Source of the DNA: Motiliproteus sp965230185
Lineage (GTDB): Bacteria; Pseudomonadota; Gammaproteobacteria; Pseudomonadales; Balneatricaceae
DNA length: 64,000 bases
Reading direction: 5' to 3'
Assembly: GCA_965230185.1 (NCBI GenBank)
Contig: OZ245995.1
Coordinates: 1,922,001 to 1,986,000 of the forward strand
Of this stretch, positions 37,832-46,703 are shown one piece after another; position 1 is the stretch's first letter, and each line of letters starts with the position of its first letter. The notes under the pieces were generated by a model that did no database searches, was not told where the DNA came from, and saw only the letters and a program-made list of their open reading frames with translations. Position numbers and translations under genes: made by a program.

Positions 37832-37990
37832 ATGTTTGATTTTCTGAAGAAAAAAACCAAAGACAAAGATGCTGCCGCCAAAGACGGTCAGAAAGAGGAA
37901 CTGTTCACCGAGCTGAAAAGCAAGGACAGTGCCCGTGAAGAAGCGAAGAAGAAGTCCACCGGTTGCTGCGGCAGCTGTGGCGGTCAGTAA
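37832..37990 (+). CDS. CCGSC-motif small protein
   Basis: 52 residues from ATG 37832, with TGGAGA 6 bases upstream. A hydrophobic start (MFDFLKKK) leads into a very charged Lys/Glu/Asp helix and ends STGCCGSCGGQ. Small gammaproteobacterial proteins ending in a CCGSC cluster exist, without known function to my knowledge. The three clustered cysteines suggest metal or Fe-S binding or thiol chemistry. A bidirectional terminator follows. It converges with the copper/nos genes, which may be coincidence. Confidence 0.75.
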   Translation: MFDFLKKKTKDKDAAAKDGQKEELFTELKSKDSAREEAKKKSTGCCGSCGGQ

Positions 37991-38024
37991 CCGGCTGACA
38001 GTTTTCGGGTAACCGATCGATCAT

Positions 38025-38060
38025 AAAAAAGCCCGGTCAGCGAAAGCTGGCCGGGCTTTT
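38025..38060. terminator. Bidirectional terminator between the CCGSC gene and the nos cluster
   Basis: GCCCGGTCAGC (38031-38041), loop GAAA, GCTGGCCGGGC (38046-38056), flanked by six As on the left and TTTT on the right. It can end transcription from both sides. Confidence 0.85.
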
Positions 38061-38086
38061 CTGTGTCCGCAGGAAACGGTGCCGGG

Positions 38087-38443
38087 TTATTTCATGATCT
38101 TCGTGATCAGATACTTACCGGTGGAGGGGCTCTTAACCATAAAGTGAATCTTCTGGCCCTGCTTCAGGCTGTTAATATCGATGCCGTCGGCCAGCTCGAA
38201 AGTCATCTGCATGGCCCCCATTTTCCAGGCCTTGATGGGCTCGTGATAGACCTTGATCTTATTGGCGGAGGTGACGATCTCCTTAATCTCCCCTGTGGCG
38301 GAGACGGCGTCTTTGCTCATTGCGCCCATCTGCATCTTGTGGCCGCTGTGGCCACCTTCATGGCTGCCGGCAAACAGTGGGCCTCCGGTCATCAGGCTGG
38401 CCGCAATAAAACAGGTTCCGGTGGCTTTCAGAAGCTTATTCAC
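38087..38443 (-). CDS. CusF-like periplasmic copper-binding protein
   Basis: 118 residues with a signal peptide, then a His/Met-rich stretch (SHEGGHSGHKMQMGAM) and a CusF-type small barrel. His67, Met78 and Met80 in HEPIKAWKMGAMQM match the CusF copper ligands; the position of the capping tryptophan is occupied by Met75, with Trp73 two residues earlier. CusF proteins hand Cu(I) to an efflux pump, but the location 132 bases after nosL suggests a role in copper supply to nitrous-oxide reductase. A terminator follows. Confidence 0.85.
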   Translation of the reverse strand: MNKLLKATGTCFIAASLMTGGPLFAGSHEGGHSGHKMQMGAMSKDAVSATGEIKEIVTSANKIKVYHEPIKAWKMGAMQMTFELADGIDINSLKQGQKIHFMVKSPSTGKYLITKIMK

Positions 38444-38575
38444 GTGTACATCTCCGTCCGTGCCCGGTCTTTCTGGTCCCTGACCGGGGCGTTGAATTAC
38501 AGGTGTCCGGTTGTGATTGTACCGGTCCTGGTTTCGGGTGACTTGACAGCTGTCAATCGTGGTCGCAGGGCTGGC

Positions 38576-39091
38576 TCAGAATCCCATCGAAGAGATCAGC
38601 TCCAGGCTGAGTTCGTCAAACTGGTAGAGTTTGCCCTGATAGCGTTCGGCAAAAGCCTGAGCCGAAGCCTGATCGGAGAAGCTGGCCAGGGTCGGACCCA
38701 TCGCTCCCTTCCGGGTGCTGCCCACGACGTACCAGGCCTTGCGAGCATCGATATAGGTCTCTTCGTCCGGGTGGTCCCAGGGGGTGACCGCCATATCGTG
38801 GACAAAGGCGTTCTGAATATTGTGCTTGTGCTCAGGGTCCAGCAGATAGGCGAACATATCCCGGGTGGAGCAGAATTTCATGGTGTTGCTCTGGCCGCGC
38901 TCATAGAGCTGGCCTTTCGGGCCCGGGAAGTTGGTGATGATCATGCCACACAGGTGGCACTCTTCACCGCTCTCGACAGCCATTGCTGTCTGGGCGGCCA
39001 GATTCTCCGGAGTGTCTTCGTTGCAGGCCGCCAGCAGCAGGCCGGCTATGATCAGCGCGGCCAGTCGTGAGCTGAGTTTAAGCAGGTTCAC
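38576..39091 (-). CDS. nosL: NosL copper-chaperone lipoprotein
   Basis: 171 residues. The lipoprotein signal ends LLAAC, with Cys23 the lipidation site. The Cu(I)-binding motif ECHLCGM (Cys45, Cys48, Met50) follows, then the NosL core. NosL is a membrane-anchored chaperone for delivery of copper to the CuZ site of NosZ. The start overlaps the nosY stop as ATGA. Confidence 0.95.
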   Translation of the reverse strand: MNLLKLSSRLAALIIAGLLLAACNEDTPENLAAQTAMAVESGEECHLCGMIITNFPGPKGQLYERGQSNTMKFCSTRDMFAYLLDPEHKHNIQNAFVHDMAVTPWDHPDEETYIDARKAWYVVGSTRKGAMGPTLASFSDQASAQAFAERYQGKLYQFDELSLELISSMGF

Positions 39092-39915
39092 AGGCTTCTC
39101 CTGTTAAAGATCATCAGGGCGATCGCTGTGGGGAGCGCCAGCCAGGCCAGCAGCGACAGCAGCAGAGTAGTCGTTGAGAACCGTACGTGCTGAGCGATGG
39201 CCATCAGACCTGTGATCTGCTCGCTGGCAAAATAACTGATGTTGACCAGCCGGAAGATGTCGGTGGGGTTCAGCAGCAGCAGGTAGGGGAACATCTGGGC
39301 ATCGACATCGCCCTGGGTGCCCACCAGCAGACCCAGCAGACCCAGATCAAATACCAGTACGAACAGAAACCAGACGATCAGCGCCATACCGGCCGCTTTT
39401 GATTTTTCGCCCACAGTGGCGCTGATGATGTAGGCAAAGGCGATAAAGACCCAGCCCAGCAGCACTGCTGAGATGATAAACAGGCCGAAGGCGGAGATCA
39501 GCTCCCCCCAGCCGGTGGTGCTGGAAAAGCTCCCCATAATCAGCGCTGCAGCCCCGAAGCCGACGATAGTGGAGAAGGCCATAATGGCGCCGTGACCGGC
39601 CATCTTGCCAAGCAGCAACTGCCAGCGGGATAGCGGGTAGGTCATCAGCAACAGCAGGGTACCGTTCTCGTCTTCACCGACGACGCCGTCATAAGCCAGC
39701 ATCAGCGCAATCAGCGGAATGATAAATACCGCCAGGCTGGCGAGGCTGACAATGGTGGTAGACAGCGAGGTGAAGCCGACCCGGCCGGCCGCGGCGGCAC
39801 CGAAGTAGGCCAGGCCGATGGCAAGAATCGCAAAGATAATGGTAATGGCGCCGATCCAGCGGTTACGCATGCCGTCGCGAAACTCTTTTCCGGCCACTGT
39901 GAGAATAGCGTTCAT
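39088..39915 (-). CDS. nosY: NosY, ABC permease for NosZ copper-site assembly
   Basis: 275 residues with six membrane helices (for example FAILAIGLAYFGAAAAG and GLFIISAVLLGWVFIAFAYI). It pairs with NosF and NosD as an ABC complex needed for CuZ maturation, probably by moving sulfur or copper-related cargo. Its start overlaps the nosF stop by a base. Confidence 0.95.
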   Translation of the reverse strand: MNAILTVAGKEFRDGMRNRWIGAITIIFAILAIGLAYFGAAAAGRVGFTSLSTTIVSLASLAVFIIPLIALMLAYDGVVGEDENGTLLLLMTYPLSRWQLLLGKMAGHGAIMAFSTIVGFGAAALIMGSFSSTTGWGELISAFGLFIISAVLLGWVFIAFAYIISATVGEKSKAAGMALIVWFLFVLVFDLGLLGLLVGTQGDVDAQMFPYLLLLNPTDIFRLVNISYFASEQITGLMAIAQHVRFSTTTLLLSLLAWLALPTAIALMIFNRRSL

Positions 39916-40817
39916 CAGTGTTCAGCCTCCAGCTGCATAGTTCCGGTGAAGTGGGTGTAAAGATCTTCCAGGGTCGGCAGGTGCAGGTCCAGGTTTTCCA
40001 GTCCCGGCAGATTCATCACCGACTGAAGGACCTGCATCTTCTCCCGGATCGGAACCTGCAGCTGGATGCCGTCGCTGCCATCGGCGGACTGTGACTGCAG
40101 CTCCGCCGGCAGTTCAATGTTGCCCTGCAGACTCAGAGTCATCGGCAGGTCGGCCTCGTGGCGAAGGTCGTGGAGATTACCCTGGGCCAGCAGGTTGCCG
40201 CGACCCATGATCAGAGCCCGGTCGATATATTTCTCGACGCCCGGCAGAACATGAGAGCAGAGAATGATGGTGCAGCCCTGCTGTTTCAGCTGCTCGAGAC
40301 GCTGGTAAAAGTCCTGAGTAGCGATCGGGTCGAGACCGACGGTCGGCTCATCAAGCAGCAGCAGTTTCGGGTCGCCCAGCAGTGCCTGGGCCAGACCCAG
40401 TCGCTGACGCATGCCCTTGGAATAGGTCTTTACCCGACGTTTTTCGGCGTGGCTGAGACCGACCTGATCCAGCAGTGCCAGGCAATGCTTTTTCGACACG
40501 CCCTTCAGGCGGGCAAAATAGGTGAGTACTTCCAGTCCGGTCAGCTGATCATAAAAGCTGACATTCTCCTGCAGAAAGCCCAGCTTACGACGCTGGTTGC
40601 GGGCTTCCGACAGGGTGGGGTCCTCACCGAACACACGCACCGTGCCGCGGCTGGCCTCGATCAGACCGAGTATCAGTTTGATGGTGGTGGTCTTGCCGGC
40701 GCCGTTATGGCCGAACAGGCCGAGAATCTCTCCCTGTTGCAGGGTCAGGTTCAGTCCTTTCAGGGCGTGAACGCCCTGGTAGCGTTTCTCTACGTTATCA
40801 AGCTCTACTATATTCAT
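39915..40817 (-). CDS. nosF: NosF, ABC ATPase for NosZ maturation
   Basis: 300 residues. Walker A is GHNGAGKTT, the signature is YSKGMRQRLG and Walker B is LLLLDEPTVGLD. The C-terminal extension of about 80 residues is typical of NosF. Its start overlaps the nosD stop as ATGA. It energises the NosFY complex. Confidence 0.95.
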   Translation of the reverse strand: MNIVELDNVEKRYQGVHALKGLNLTLQQGEILGLFGHNGAGKTTTIKLILGLIEASRGTVRVFGEDPTLSEARNQRRKLGFLQENVSFYDQLTGLEVLTYFARLKGVSKKHCLALLDQVGLSHAEKRRVKTYSKGMRQRLGLAQALLGDPKLLLLDEPTVGLDPIATQDFYQRLEQLKQQGCTIILCSHVLPGVEKYIDRALIMGRGNLLAQGNLHDLRHEADLPMTLSLQGNIELPAELQSQSADGSDGIQLQVPIREKMQVLQSVMNLPGLENLDLHLPTLEDLYTHFTGTMQLEAEH

Positions 40818-42178
40818 CGCTGTGTCAGTGCCTCTGACCGGTGCTTATCCGAAACGATTGCGGAAGAGGGCTCCGGTTTTGCGAAAGGAGAATTCATCAG
40901 GGGGGCGGAATCGTATACGCCCGGAGACTTGAAGACCGGGAACTGGCGTTGCACCCAGCGCAGCGTCTCCACCGCCGGACTGTTCAGCAGTACTTTCACC
41001 GCCGGGTACTTCCACAGCAGCTTATCGACGCCGTCGTTGGGCTCGTACTGAGTGTCGCCGATGCCATCGTCATTCATGTCCCAGCCAAGGTAATCGCTCC
41101 AGTAGTTGCCGCGGCCGTTTTTCGACCAGTCCTGCTTACGGTTAGAGACGTATTTGACCTGTTCCTTGTTACTGATAAAGGTGTTGCCGGAGATGACGTT
41201 GTCTTCAGAACCTGCGGTCAGGTGAATACCCAGATCGCTTTCGTTGAACTGGTTGTTGGTGATGTTGTTGAACACCGAATTGTACATAAACAGTGCCTTG
41301 CCTTCGGCACCGCTGATCGCGTTGGAGTTTTCCCGCAGATGCGGATTACGGCCGGTCTGGACTCCGATGACCTGATTCGAGTCGATCGTGGACTGGGTGA
41401 TGTAGTTCATCAGGATGCCGTAGTTCTGGTCGTTCTCCGAGCGGTTGTTGGTCACCGTCAGGAACTTGGACTGCATCAGTGCGTAACCGGTGCGGGTATT
41501 CAGGGTGTGATTGTTCACCACCTTGTTGGTGTAGGAGTACATATAATGCACGCCATAACGCAGGTCGTGCAGAAAATTACCGTTCAGTTCATTGCCGTTG
41601 CTGGTATCGATATAGATGCCGTCCCGGGTATGCCAGACTTCGTTGTCCTTAACCAGTGCGCCGCCGACCGCATAGAGATGGATGCCGTTGCCACGGTCCT
41701 GGGAGCGGATACTGAGATCGCCCTCGATACGGTTATTAAGGATCTGAATATCCGGGGTGGCATCCACCCAGATCCCCGAGGTGATCCCATAGAAACTGTT
41801 GCTTTCGATAATTGCGTTGCGGGCGGTTCTGGAGACGAAAATGCCGGCGTTGAGATCGGTCAGATCATCGCCCCAGTTCTGAATTCTCAGGTTCTCAACT
41901 TTAATGCCTTCAGCATTCAGGGTGAGAGTGTTGCTTTTACCCTGGCCGTCCAGCACAGCACCAGGCTGGCCGGTGATGGTCAGTTTCCTGTTGATCGTGA
42001 AATTGCCTGTGTAGAGACCGGGTTCGATCATTACCTGGTCGCCATCTGCAGCCTTATCCAACACCTGTTGTAAAGGCTGATCCGGAGTCACGATGAGTTG
42101 GGCTGCAATCGTTGCAGAAGAAAAACTGATGCCAGCCCAGCCCAGCATAAGACCGACAACTGTAACTTGCCGTTTCAT
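40814..42178 (-). CDS. nosD: NosD periplasmic assembly protein
   Basis: 454 residues with a signal peptide (MKRQVTVVGLMLGWAGISFS onward). The body is a right-handed beta-helix built from Asn/Gly-rich repeats (VENLRIQNWG, IIESNSFYGITSGIWV, IQILNNRIEG). It is the substrate-binding partner of NosFY needed for CuZ assembly. It begins 201 bases after nosZ, and the gap holds two stem-loops that may set a NosZ:NosD ratio. Confidence 0.95.
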   Translation of the reverse strand: MKRQVTVVGLMLGWAGISFSSATIAAQLIVTPDQPLQQVLDKAADGDQVMIEPGLYTGNFTINRKLTITGQPGAVLDGQGKSNTLTLNAEGIKVENLRIQNWGDDLTDLNAGIFVSRTARNAIIESNSFYGITSGIWVDATPDIQILNNRIEGDLSIRSQDRGNGIHLYAVGGALVKDNEVWHTRDGIYIDTSNGNELNGNFLHDLRYGVHYMYSYTNKVVNNHTLNTRTGYALMQSKFLTVTNNRSENDQNYGILMNYITQSTIDSNQVIGVQTGRNPHLRENSNAISGAEGKALFMYNSVFNNITNNQFNESDLGIHLTAGSEDNVISGNTFISNKEQVKYVSNRKQDWSKNGRGNYWSDYLGWDMNDDGIGDTQYEPNDGVDKLLWKYPAVKVLLNSPAVETLRWVQRQFPVFKSPGVYDSAPLMNSPFAKPEPSSAIVSDKHRSEALTQR

Positions 42179-42311
42179 AGCCGGATATCCGTCATGAATT
42201 GATATTTAGCAGTATGGTATCACTGAAGAGAAGGGGAGTTCTTAGCTTTGATCAAGAGATCGCTGCTTCGAAAACTGGCCCCTTAACACAGAGCCGGAAG
42301 CACCCCGGAAG

Positions 42312-42361
42312 TTCCCGCCCGAAGGCGGGAATCCGGAACCTCTCCGGAGGAACCCGGAGAG
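42312..42361 (-). other. Two stem-loops between nosZ and nosD
   Basis: TTCCCGCC-CGAA-GGCGGGAA (42312-42331) and CTCTCCGG-AGGAAC-CCGGAGAG (42340-42361), without T-runs. Their place directly after the highly expressed structural gene suggests 3' protection or partial termination. Confidence 0.55.
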
Positions 42362-42379
42362 ATTGATGGAGCATCAGAC

Positions 42380-44290
42380 TTATGCTTCTACCAGCATGCG
42401 TCCGCGCATTTCCATGTGGAGGGCGTGACAGAACCAGTTACAGTAGTACCACTGTACTCCGGGCTTGTCGGCGGTGAAGGTGATGGAGGCAGTCGCCTGA
42501 GGACCGATTTCCATCTGTACACCGTGGTTGACCATACAGAAACCGTGGGTTACGTCTTCGATCTTATCGAGGTTGGTAACTACAACGGTGACTTCATCGC
42601 CCAGCTTGACCTTGAACTCGGTGATGCCGAAGTTCGGTGCAACAGAGGTCATGTATACGCGTACCTTGTTGCCGTCGCGGATAACCTTGTTGTCTTTCTC
42701 CAGAACAACGCCGTCAGCCTTGGCCATTTCAACAGTCTTGGCGAAGAAGGGGTCGTCACGGGTCCACAGCTTGTTAGGCTTAACCTTGCTGCGGTGTACG
42801 ATCATACAGTCGTGTGGCTCGGCGTAAGTCGGGCCGTCATGAACCAGCTTCATCTCGTCGCCGGAGATATCGATCAGCTGATCGTTTTCTGCCTTCAGAG
42901 GACCGGTGTTGAGGAAGCGGTCTTTGGAGAACTTACACAGAGAGATCAGCCACTTGCCGTCAGCATCACGGGTTTCACCCTGAGTGGTGTGGTTGTGACC
43001 AGGCTGGTACTGAACGTCCAGCTTCTGCTTGATGTAGTTAACCTTCTTGCCCTGATAGGCTTCGATGGCGGCGGCAACATTCCACTTAACCACCTGGCTG
43101 TCGATGAACACGGTGGTGTAGGCATCGCCACGGCCGTCGAAGGCGGTGTGCAATGGCCCCAGGCCCAGTTCCGGCTCGGCGACAACCACGTCACGAGGTT
43201 TGATCTTGTCGTCGAACAGCTCGTCGAACTTCCACATGTCCATAACGGTAACGGTCGGAGAGAGTTTACCGTTGGCTACGCAGTAGCGACCGTCAGGTGC
43301 GGTGTTCATGCCGTGAGGGCTCTTCGGTACCGGCACGTAGCGGGTCAGCTGAGTACCCTTGCGGCCGTTCAGGACAGGGACGTCGGAACCAGGCAGAGTG
43401 ATAAAGTCGCCGGCCTTAACGGCAGCTTCGATGCGCTCGATGTTGAAGATAACAACGTGGTCACGCTCGTTACGCATGGTGCCGGCCAGATCAACGGCAT
43501 TCTCGGAGTTGTAGCAGGTAGAGAAGGCGTACTTACCGGTGTAGTCGGCGTCGGTGTTATCCAGGTTACCGTCAACAATCACCTGCCAGGCTACTTCCAT
43601 GGTCTCTGCATCGACTGCGTTGAACATGGTGTAGTAGCCCTCGATGTCTTCCATGCTGGCCAGACTACCGTCGTTGGGATGAGGGATACGGAATTCGGCG
43701 TTGGCGAATACGTACTTGGTGTGAGGTACTTTCTGTACACGCAGACCGTGGATCGCCTGACAGTTAGGGATGGTAACGATCTTGTCGGTCTTCATGATGT
43801 CACAACGGATACGTGCAACACGGGTGTTACCCTTGTCGTTGATAAACACGTACTTACCGTCGTAGTGACCGTCGGTCATAGACATGTGAGGGTGGTGACA
43901 GTCACCGACCAGGTAGGGGTTCTCAGTAGCGTTGAGTACTTCTTTGGATTCGTTGGTCAGACCCCAACCAGTCGCACAGTCCAGGTTGAATACAGGAATA
44001 CGCATCAGCTCACGCATGGATGGCACGCCGAGGATACGTACTTCACCGGAGTGGCCGCCACTCCAGAAACCGTAGTATTCGTCCAGCTCACCGGGGGCAA
44101 CAGAACCTTTCTGTCCGGTGGCTGCTGCTGCGGTGGAGGACATCATGGCGGCGGTCATGCCGGTACCGGCAGCGCCAACCAGTGCCGCTGAACCGCCCAG
44201 GAACAGGCGACGGCTGAGTTTTACATGTTCGCTCGCCTGTTCGTCCTGTACGTCGACAGCAGGCAGGTTTTTGTCCTTAGGATCAATCAT
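42380..44290 (-). CDS. nosZ: Nitrous-oxide reductase
   Basis: 636 residues. It reduces N2O to N2 in the periplasm. The twin-arginine signal KLSRRLFLGGSAALVG marks TAT export and clade I. The CuZ histidine motif GDCHHPHMSM and the C-terminal CuA motif YYCNWFCHALHMEM are intact. The ATG has GGAGA 7 bases upstream. A degenerate copy of its first codons and ribosome site lies 165-210 bases upstream, between nosR and nosZ. Confidence 0.98.
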   Translation of the reverse strand: MIDPKDKNLPAVDVQDEQASEHVKLSRRLFLGGSAALVGAAGTGMTAAMMSSTAAAATGQKGSVAPGELDEYYGFWSGGHSGEVRILGVPSMRELMRIPVFNLDCATGWGLTNESKEVLNATENPYLVGDCHHPHMSMTDGHYDGKYVFINDKGNTRVARIRCDIMKTDKIVTIPNCQAIHGLRVQKVPHTKYVFANAEFRIPHPNDGSLASMEDIEGYYTMFNAVDAETMEVAWQVIVDGNLDNTDADYTGKYAFSTCYNSENAVDLAGTMRNERDHVVIFNIERIEAAVKAGDFITLPGSDVPVLNGRKGTQLTRYVPVPKSPHGMNTAPDGRYCVANGKLSPTVTVMDMWKFDELFDDKIKPRDVVVAEPELGLGPLHTAFDGRGDAYTTVFIDSQVVKWNVAAAIEAYQGKKVNYIKQKLDVQYQPGHNHTTQGETRDADGKWLISLCKFSKDRFLNTGPLKAENDQLIDISGDEMKLVHDGPTYAEPHDCMIVHRSKVKPNKLWTRDDPFFAKTVEMAKADGVVLEKDNKVIRDGNKVRVYMTSVAPNFGITEFKVKLGDEVTVVVTNLDKIEDVTHGFCMVNHGVQMEIGPQATASITFTADKPGVQWYYCNWFCHALHMEMRGRMLVEA

Positions 44291-44465
44291 TAGTGTTTCT
44301 CCATTAATGTAGGGAAGAACGCATCTTTGTTTACAGCATGTACGGTTGTCCGTTAGCCAGAGCGCTCTCTGACAAGGTCACCATTCATTAAAACAACTGC
44401 GGGAATCTGCTCTTCTGCAAACCCCGGAACTATCCGTTTCCCTACCTGGGTCCCGCAAAAAAGGA

Positions 44466-44510
44466 CCAGCAGGCAGGCTTAGCGCTTCGGATCGATCATT
44501 CAAACTCTCC
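44466..44510 (-). pseudogene. Degenerate duplicate of the nosZ 5' end
   Basis: On the minus strand AAGGAGA, 6 bases, then ATG ATC GAT CCG AAG CGC TAA encodes Met-Ile-Asp-Pro-Lys-Arg-stop. The true nosZ start reads GGAGA, 7 bases, then ATG ATT GAT CCT AAG. Similarity continues past the stop: both copies then have CCTGCCTGCTG. One base appears lost in the upstream copy between the two blocks, which creates the stop. It is either a remnant of an earlier nosZ start or a functional leader peptide. Confidence 0.7.
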
Positions 44511-44555
44511 TTTTCTTATAACCGCACGATTTAAGTTCAAATAAAAATAGTCTAA

Positions 44556-46703
44556 TCAAGCCGTTGGTGTACTGATTTCAACGGCTGGGATCTGATTTTT
44601 TGCCATTTTGGCTTTCTTGCGCTTTTTCTGGACCAGTGGCGGACACTTGCTGTCGTTGTAGTAGCTCATCTGACAGTCCAGGCAGTGGTGACACTCGTTG
44701 GCATTGATGGTGCCGTCCGGGTGGATCGCCTGAATTTCGCACTCGTTGGCGCAGATCTTACAGGGCTGGCCACACTCCTTGCGACGCTTCAGCCAGTCAA
44801 ACAGGCGTAGCTTGGAAGGAATTGCCAGCGCAGCACCCAGCGGGCACAGGTAGCGGCAGTAAACCTTACGCGTGAACAGCGAGATGAACAGCAGTACACC
44901 GGCGTACAGTACATATCCCCACTCGCGCTGGAACTTCAGCATGATGGCGGTCTTGAAGGGTTCAACCTCGGCATACTTTTCCGCTTCGCTGATGGATTCC
45001 AGTGAGACCGCAAACAGGGCCAGCAGAATGATGTATTTTATCGCCCAGAGACGCTCATGAACGGCAAAGGAGGGCTCGAACTGCTTAATCTTCAGCTTGC
45101 GGGCTGCCACGTTGATCAGCTCCTGCAGGGCGCCGAAGGGGCAGAGCCAGCCGCAGAAGATTCCCCGACCCCAGAGCAGCAGTGTCATCGCGACATAGGC
45201 CCAGAGGATAAAAATCATCGGATCAAGCAGGAACAGACTCCAGTGGAAGTCGCCCATCAGTGCATGGGTAAAGGTAAAGACGTTGACCACGGACAGCTGA
45301 CCCAGGGTGTACCAGCCGATGAACACCACGGTGTAGGCCAGGAATACATGGCGCAGATTGTTGAGCAGTTTCGGGAAGCGGACCAGGTAGTCCTGCATAA
45401 AGATGATCACGGTCAGCAGCACCAGACTGATGCTCAGTACGGTGATCTGGAAAGTCTTGTCTTTCCATACGGATACCCACAGTGGCTGTAGTTCCTCTTC
45501 CTCAATGACGGGCATTACCGGACGGTCGATGTATTTGTCCAGGGTCAGGTAGTCCCCGTAGAAGCTGGTAAAGACACTGTCCAGTGCGCCGACCTGACGG
45601 CGAACCAGCAGTTCCAGCTGCCAGGGGCTGCCGTGATCAAATTCATACTGGCTGCGAATGATAAAGATGGCGGTTTCCTGAAAGCCCGGATATCCCTCCA
45701 CCACAAAATCCTGGAAACGGTAGTAGTCGGTATCGTGGAAACTGATGACTTTACCGTGTTGCTGAATCTGAGTGCGATCGAAGATTCCGCCGCGGACAAA
45801 ACCGTTGCCTTTAAAGGAGTAGCGGCCGTTGCCGAAGACGGCGATGGCATGGTCGCCTTCCTGGAGTTCACTCTGCAGCCAGGCGTACTGATCCTCGCCC
45901 AGCAGGTTGCGGCCGACAGTCGGGATATTCAGCGGTGCATAATAGAGTTCGATGAACAGATCTTCTTTCTGCTCGGCAGAGGCCATGTCGACCTCTTCCG
46001 CTTCGGTACCTACAAAGGCCTTGTCCACCTGACCACGATTCAGCACCAGCTTGCGGATAGAGCCGTCGCCGGTAAGAGTGGTCCAGTCGGCGACACTGAA
46101 GACATCTTCCTTAACGGTGGAAGGGGGGGGGATTTTGTCGGCGGTCAGGCCTTCCAGGCCCAGGGCGATACCCACCTTCTTGGAGGCGCGCATAATGGTC
46201 TCGTTGACTACCATGACGGTAACCGTGGCGCCCGAGACCGCATCGACGCTGATCACGCCTTCAGTTTCGTTGGCGGCACCTACCCGTATCCGGTCGGTGA
46301 CCTTCATGTCATCGTACTGGTCAACAAAGTCGAACAGCTTCTGCTCCGGGATACCCACCAGCAGGATCGGCTCGTGGTGCTCCAGTACCACACTGTGGAT
46401 GAACTCGCCGCTGGGAGCCATCATCACCAGCATATTGATCGGGGCGCCGGAGTAGGCGGGGATATCGACGACATCCTGGGTCTCAAAGGCGTAGGCGACA
46501 ACCTCTTCACCCTTGCTGATGGTCCAGATCGGCGGGCCGTCTTCACCGACTGCCTGTTTGGGGCCGATGGTTGCGTCCGGGAAGGTTTCGGTGATGATTG
46601 GCAGCGCTTCCTTCGCGGCGCTGACGTCGACAACAGCCCAGGCTGTTGTTGCCAGAACGAAAGTGAATATCGCAAGCAATATTCGAGATATAAAACGGGT
46701 CAT
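44556..46703 (-). CDS. nosR: NosR, membrane flavo-iron-sulfur protein of N2O respiration
   Basis: 715 residues. Order: signal/anchor, periplasmic FMN-binding domain (with SVDAVSGATVTVMV, the flavin threonine context), a cluster of membrane helices from about residue 400, CxxxCP motifs (FCGWLCPFGALQ and YCRYLCPLGAAL) and two ferredoxin-like clusters (CGQPCKICANEC, CHHCLDC). NosR feeds electrons to NosZ and is needed for nos expression. First gene of the cluster, with a consensus FNR/DNR site upstream. Confidence 0.96.
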   Translation of the reverse strand: MTRFISRILLAIFTFVLATTAWAVVDVSAAKEALPIITETFPDATIGPKQAVGEDGPPIWTISKGEEVVAYAFETQDVVDIPAYSGAPINMLVMMAPSGEFIHSVVLEHHEPILLVGIPEQKLFDFVDQYDDMKVTDRIRVGAANETEGVISVDAVSGATVTVMVVNETIMRASKKVGIALGLEGLTADKIPPPSTVKEDVFSVADWTTLTGDGSIRKLVLNRGQVDKAFVGTEAEEVDMASAEQKEDLFIELYYAPLNIPTVGRNLLGEDQYAWLQSELQEGDHAIAVFGNGRYSFKGNGFVRGGIFDRTQIQQHGKVISFHDTDYYRFQDFVVEGYPGFQETAIFIIRSQYEFDHGSPWQLELLVRRQVGALDSVFTSFYGDYLTLDKYIDRPVMPVIEEEELQPLWVSVWKDKTFQITVLSISLVLLTVIIFMQDYLVRFPKLLNNLRHVFLAYTVVFIGWYTLGQLSVVNVFTFTHALMGDFHWSLFLLDPMIFILWAYVAMTLLLWGRGIFCGWLCPFGALQELINVAARKLKIKQFEPSFAVHERLWAIKYIILLALFAVSLESISEAEKYAEVEPFKTAIMLKFQREWGYVLYAGVLLFISLFTRKVYCRYLCPLGAALAIPSKLRLFDWLKRRKECGQPCKICANECEIQAIHPDGTINANECHHCLDCQMSYYNDSKCPPLVQKKRKKAKMAKNQIPAVEISTPTA

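Noticed and set aside
42240..42265. FNR box upstream of nosD (TTGATCAAGAGATC)
   Set aside because: Only one half-site matches and the spacing is wrong for TTGAT-N4-ATCAA.
42416..44191. Open frame of about 590 codons on the plus strand
   Set aside because: Antisense shadow of nosZ; composition is unlike a protein and no ribosome site precedes it.
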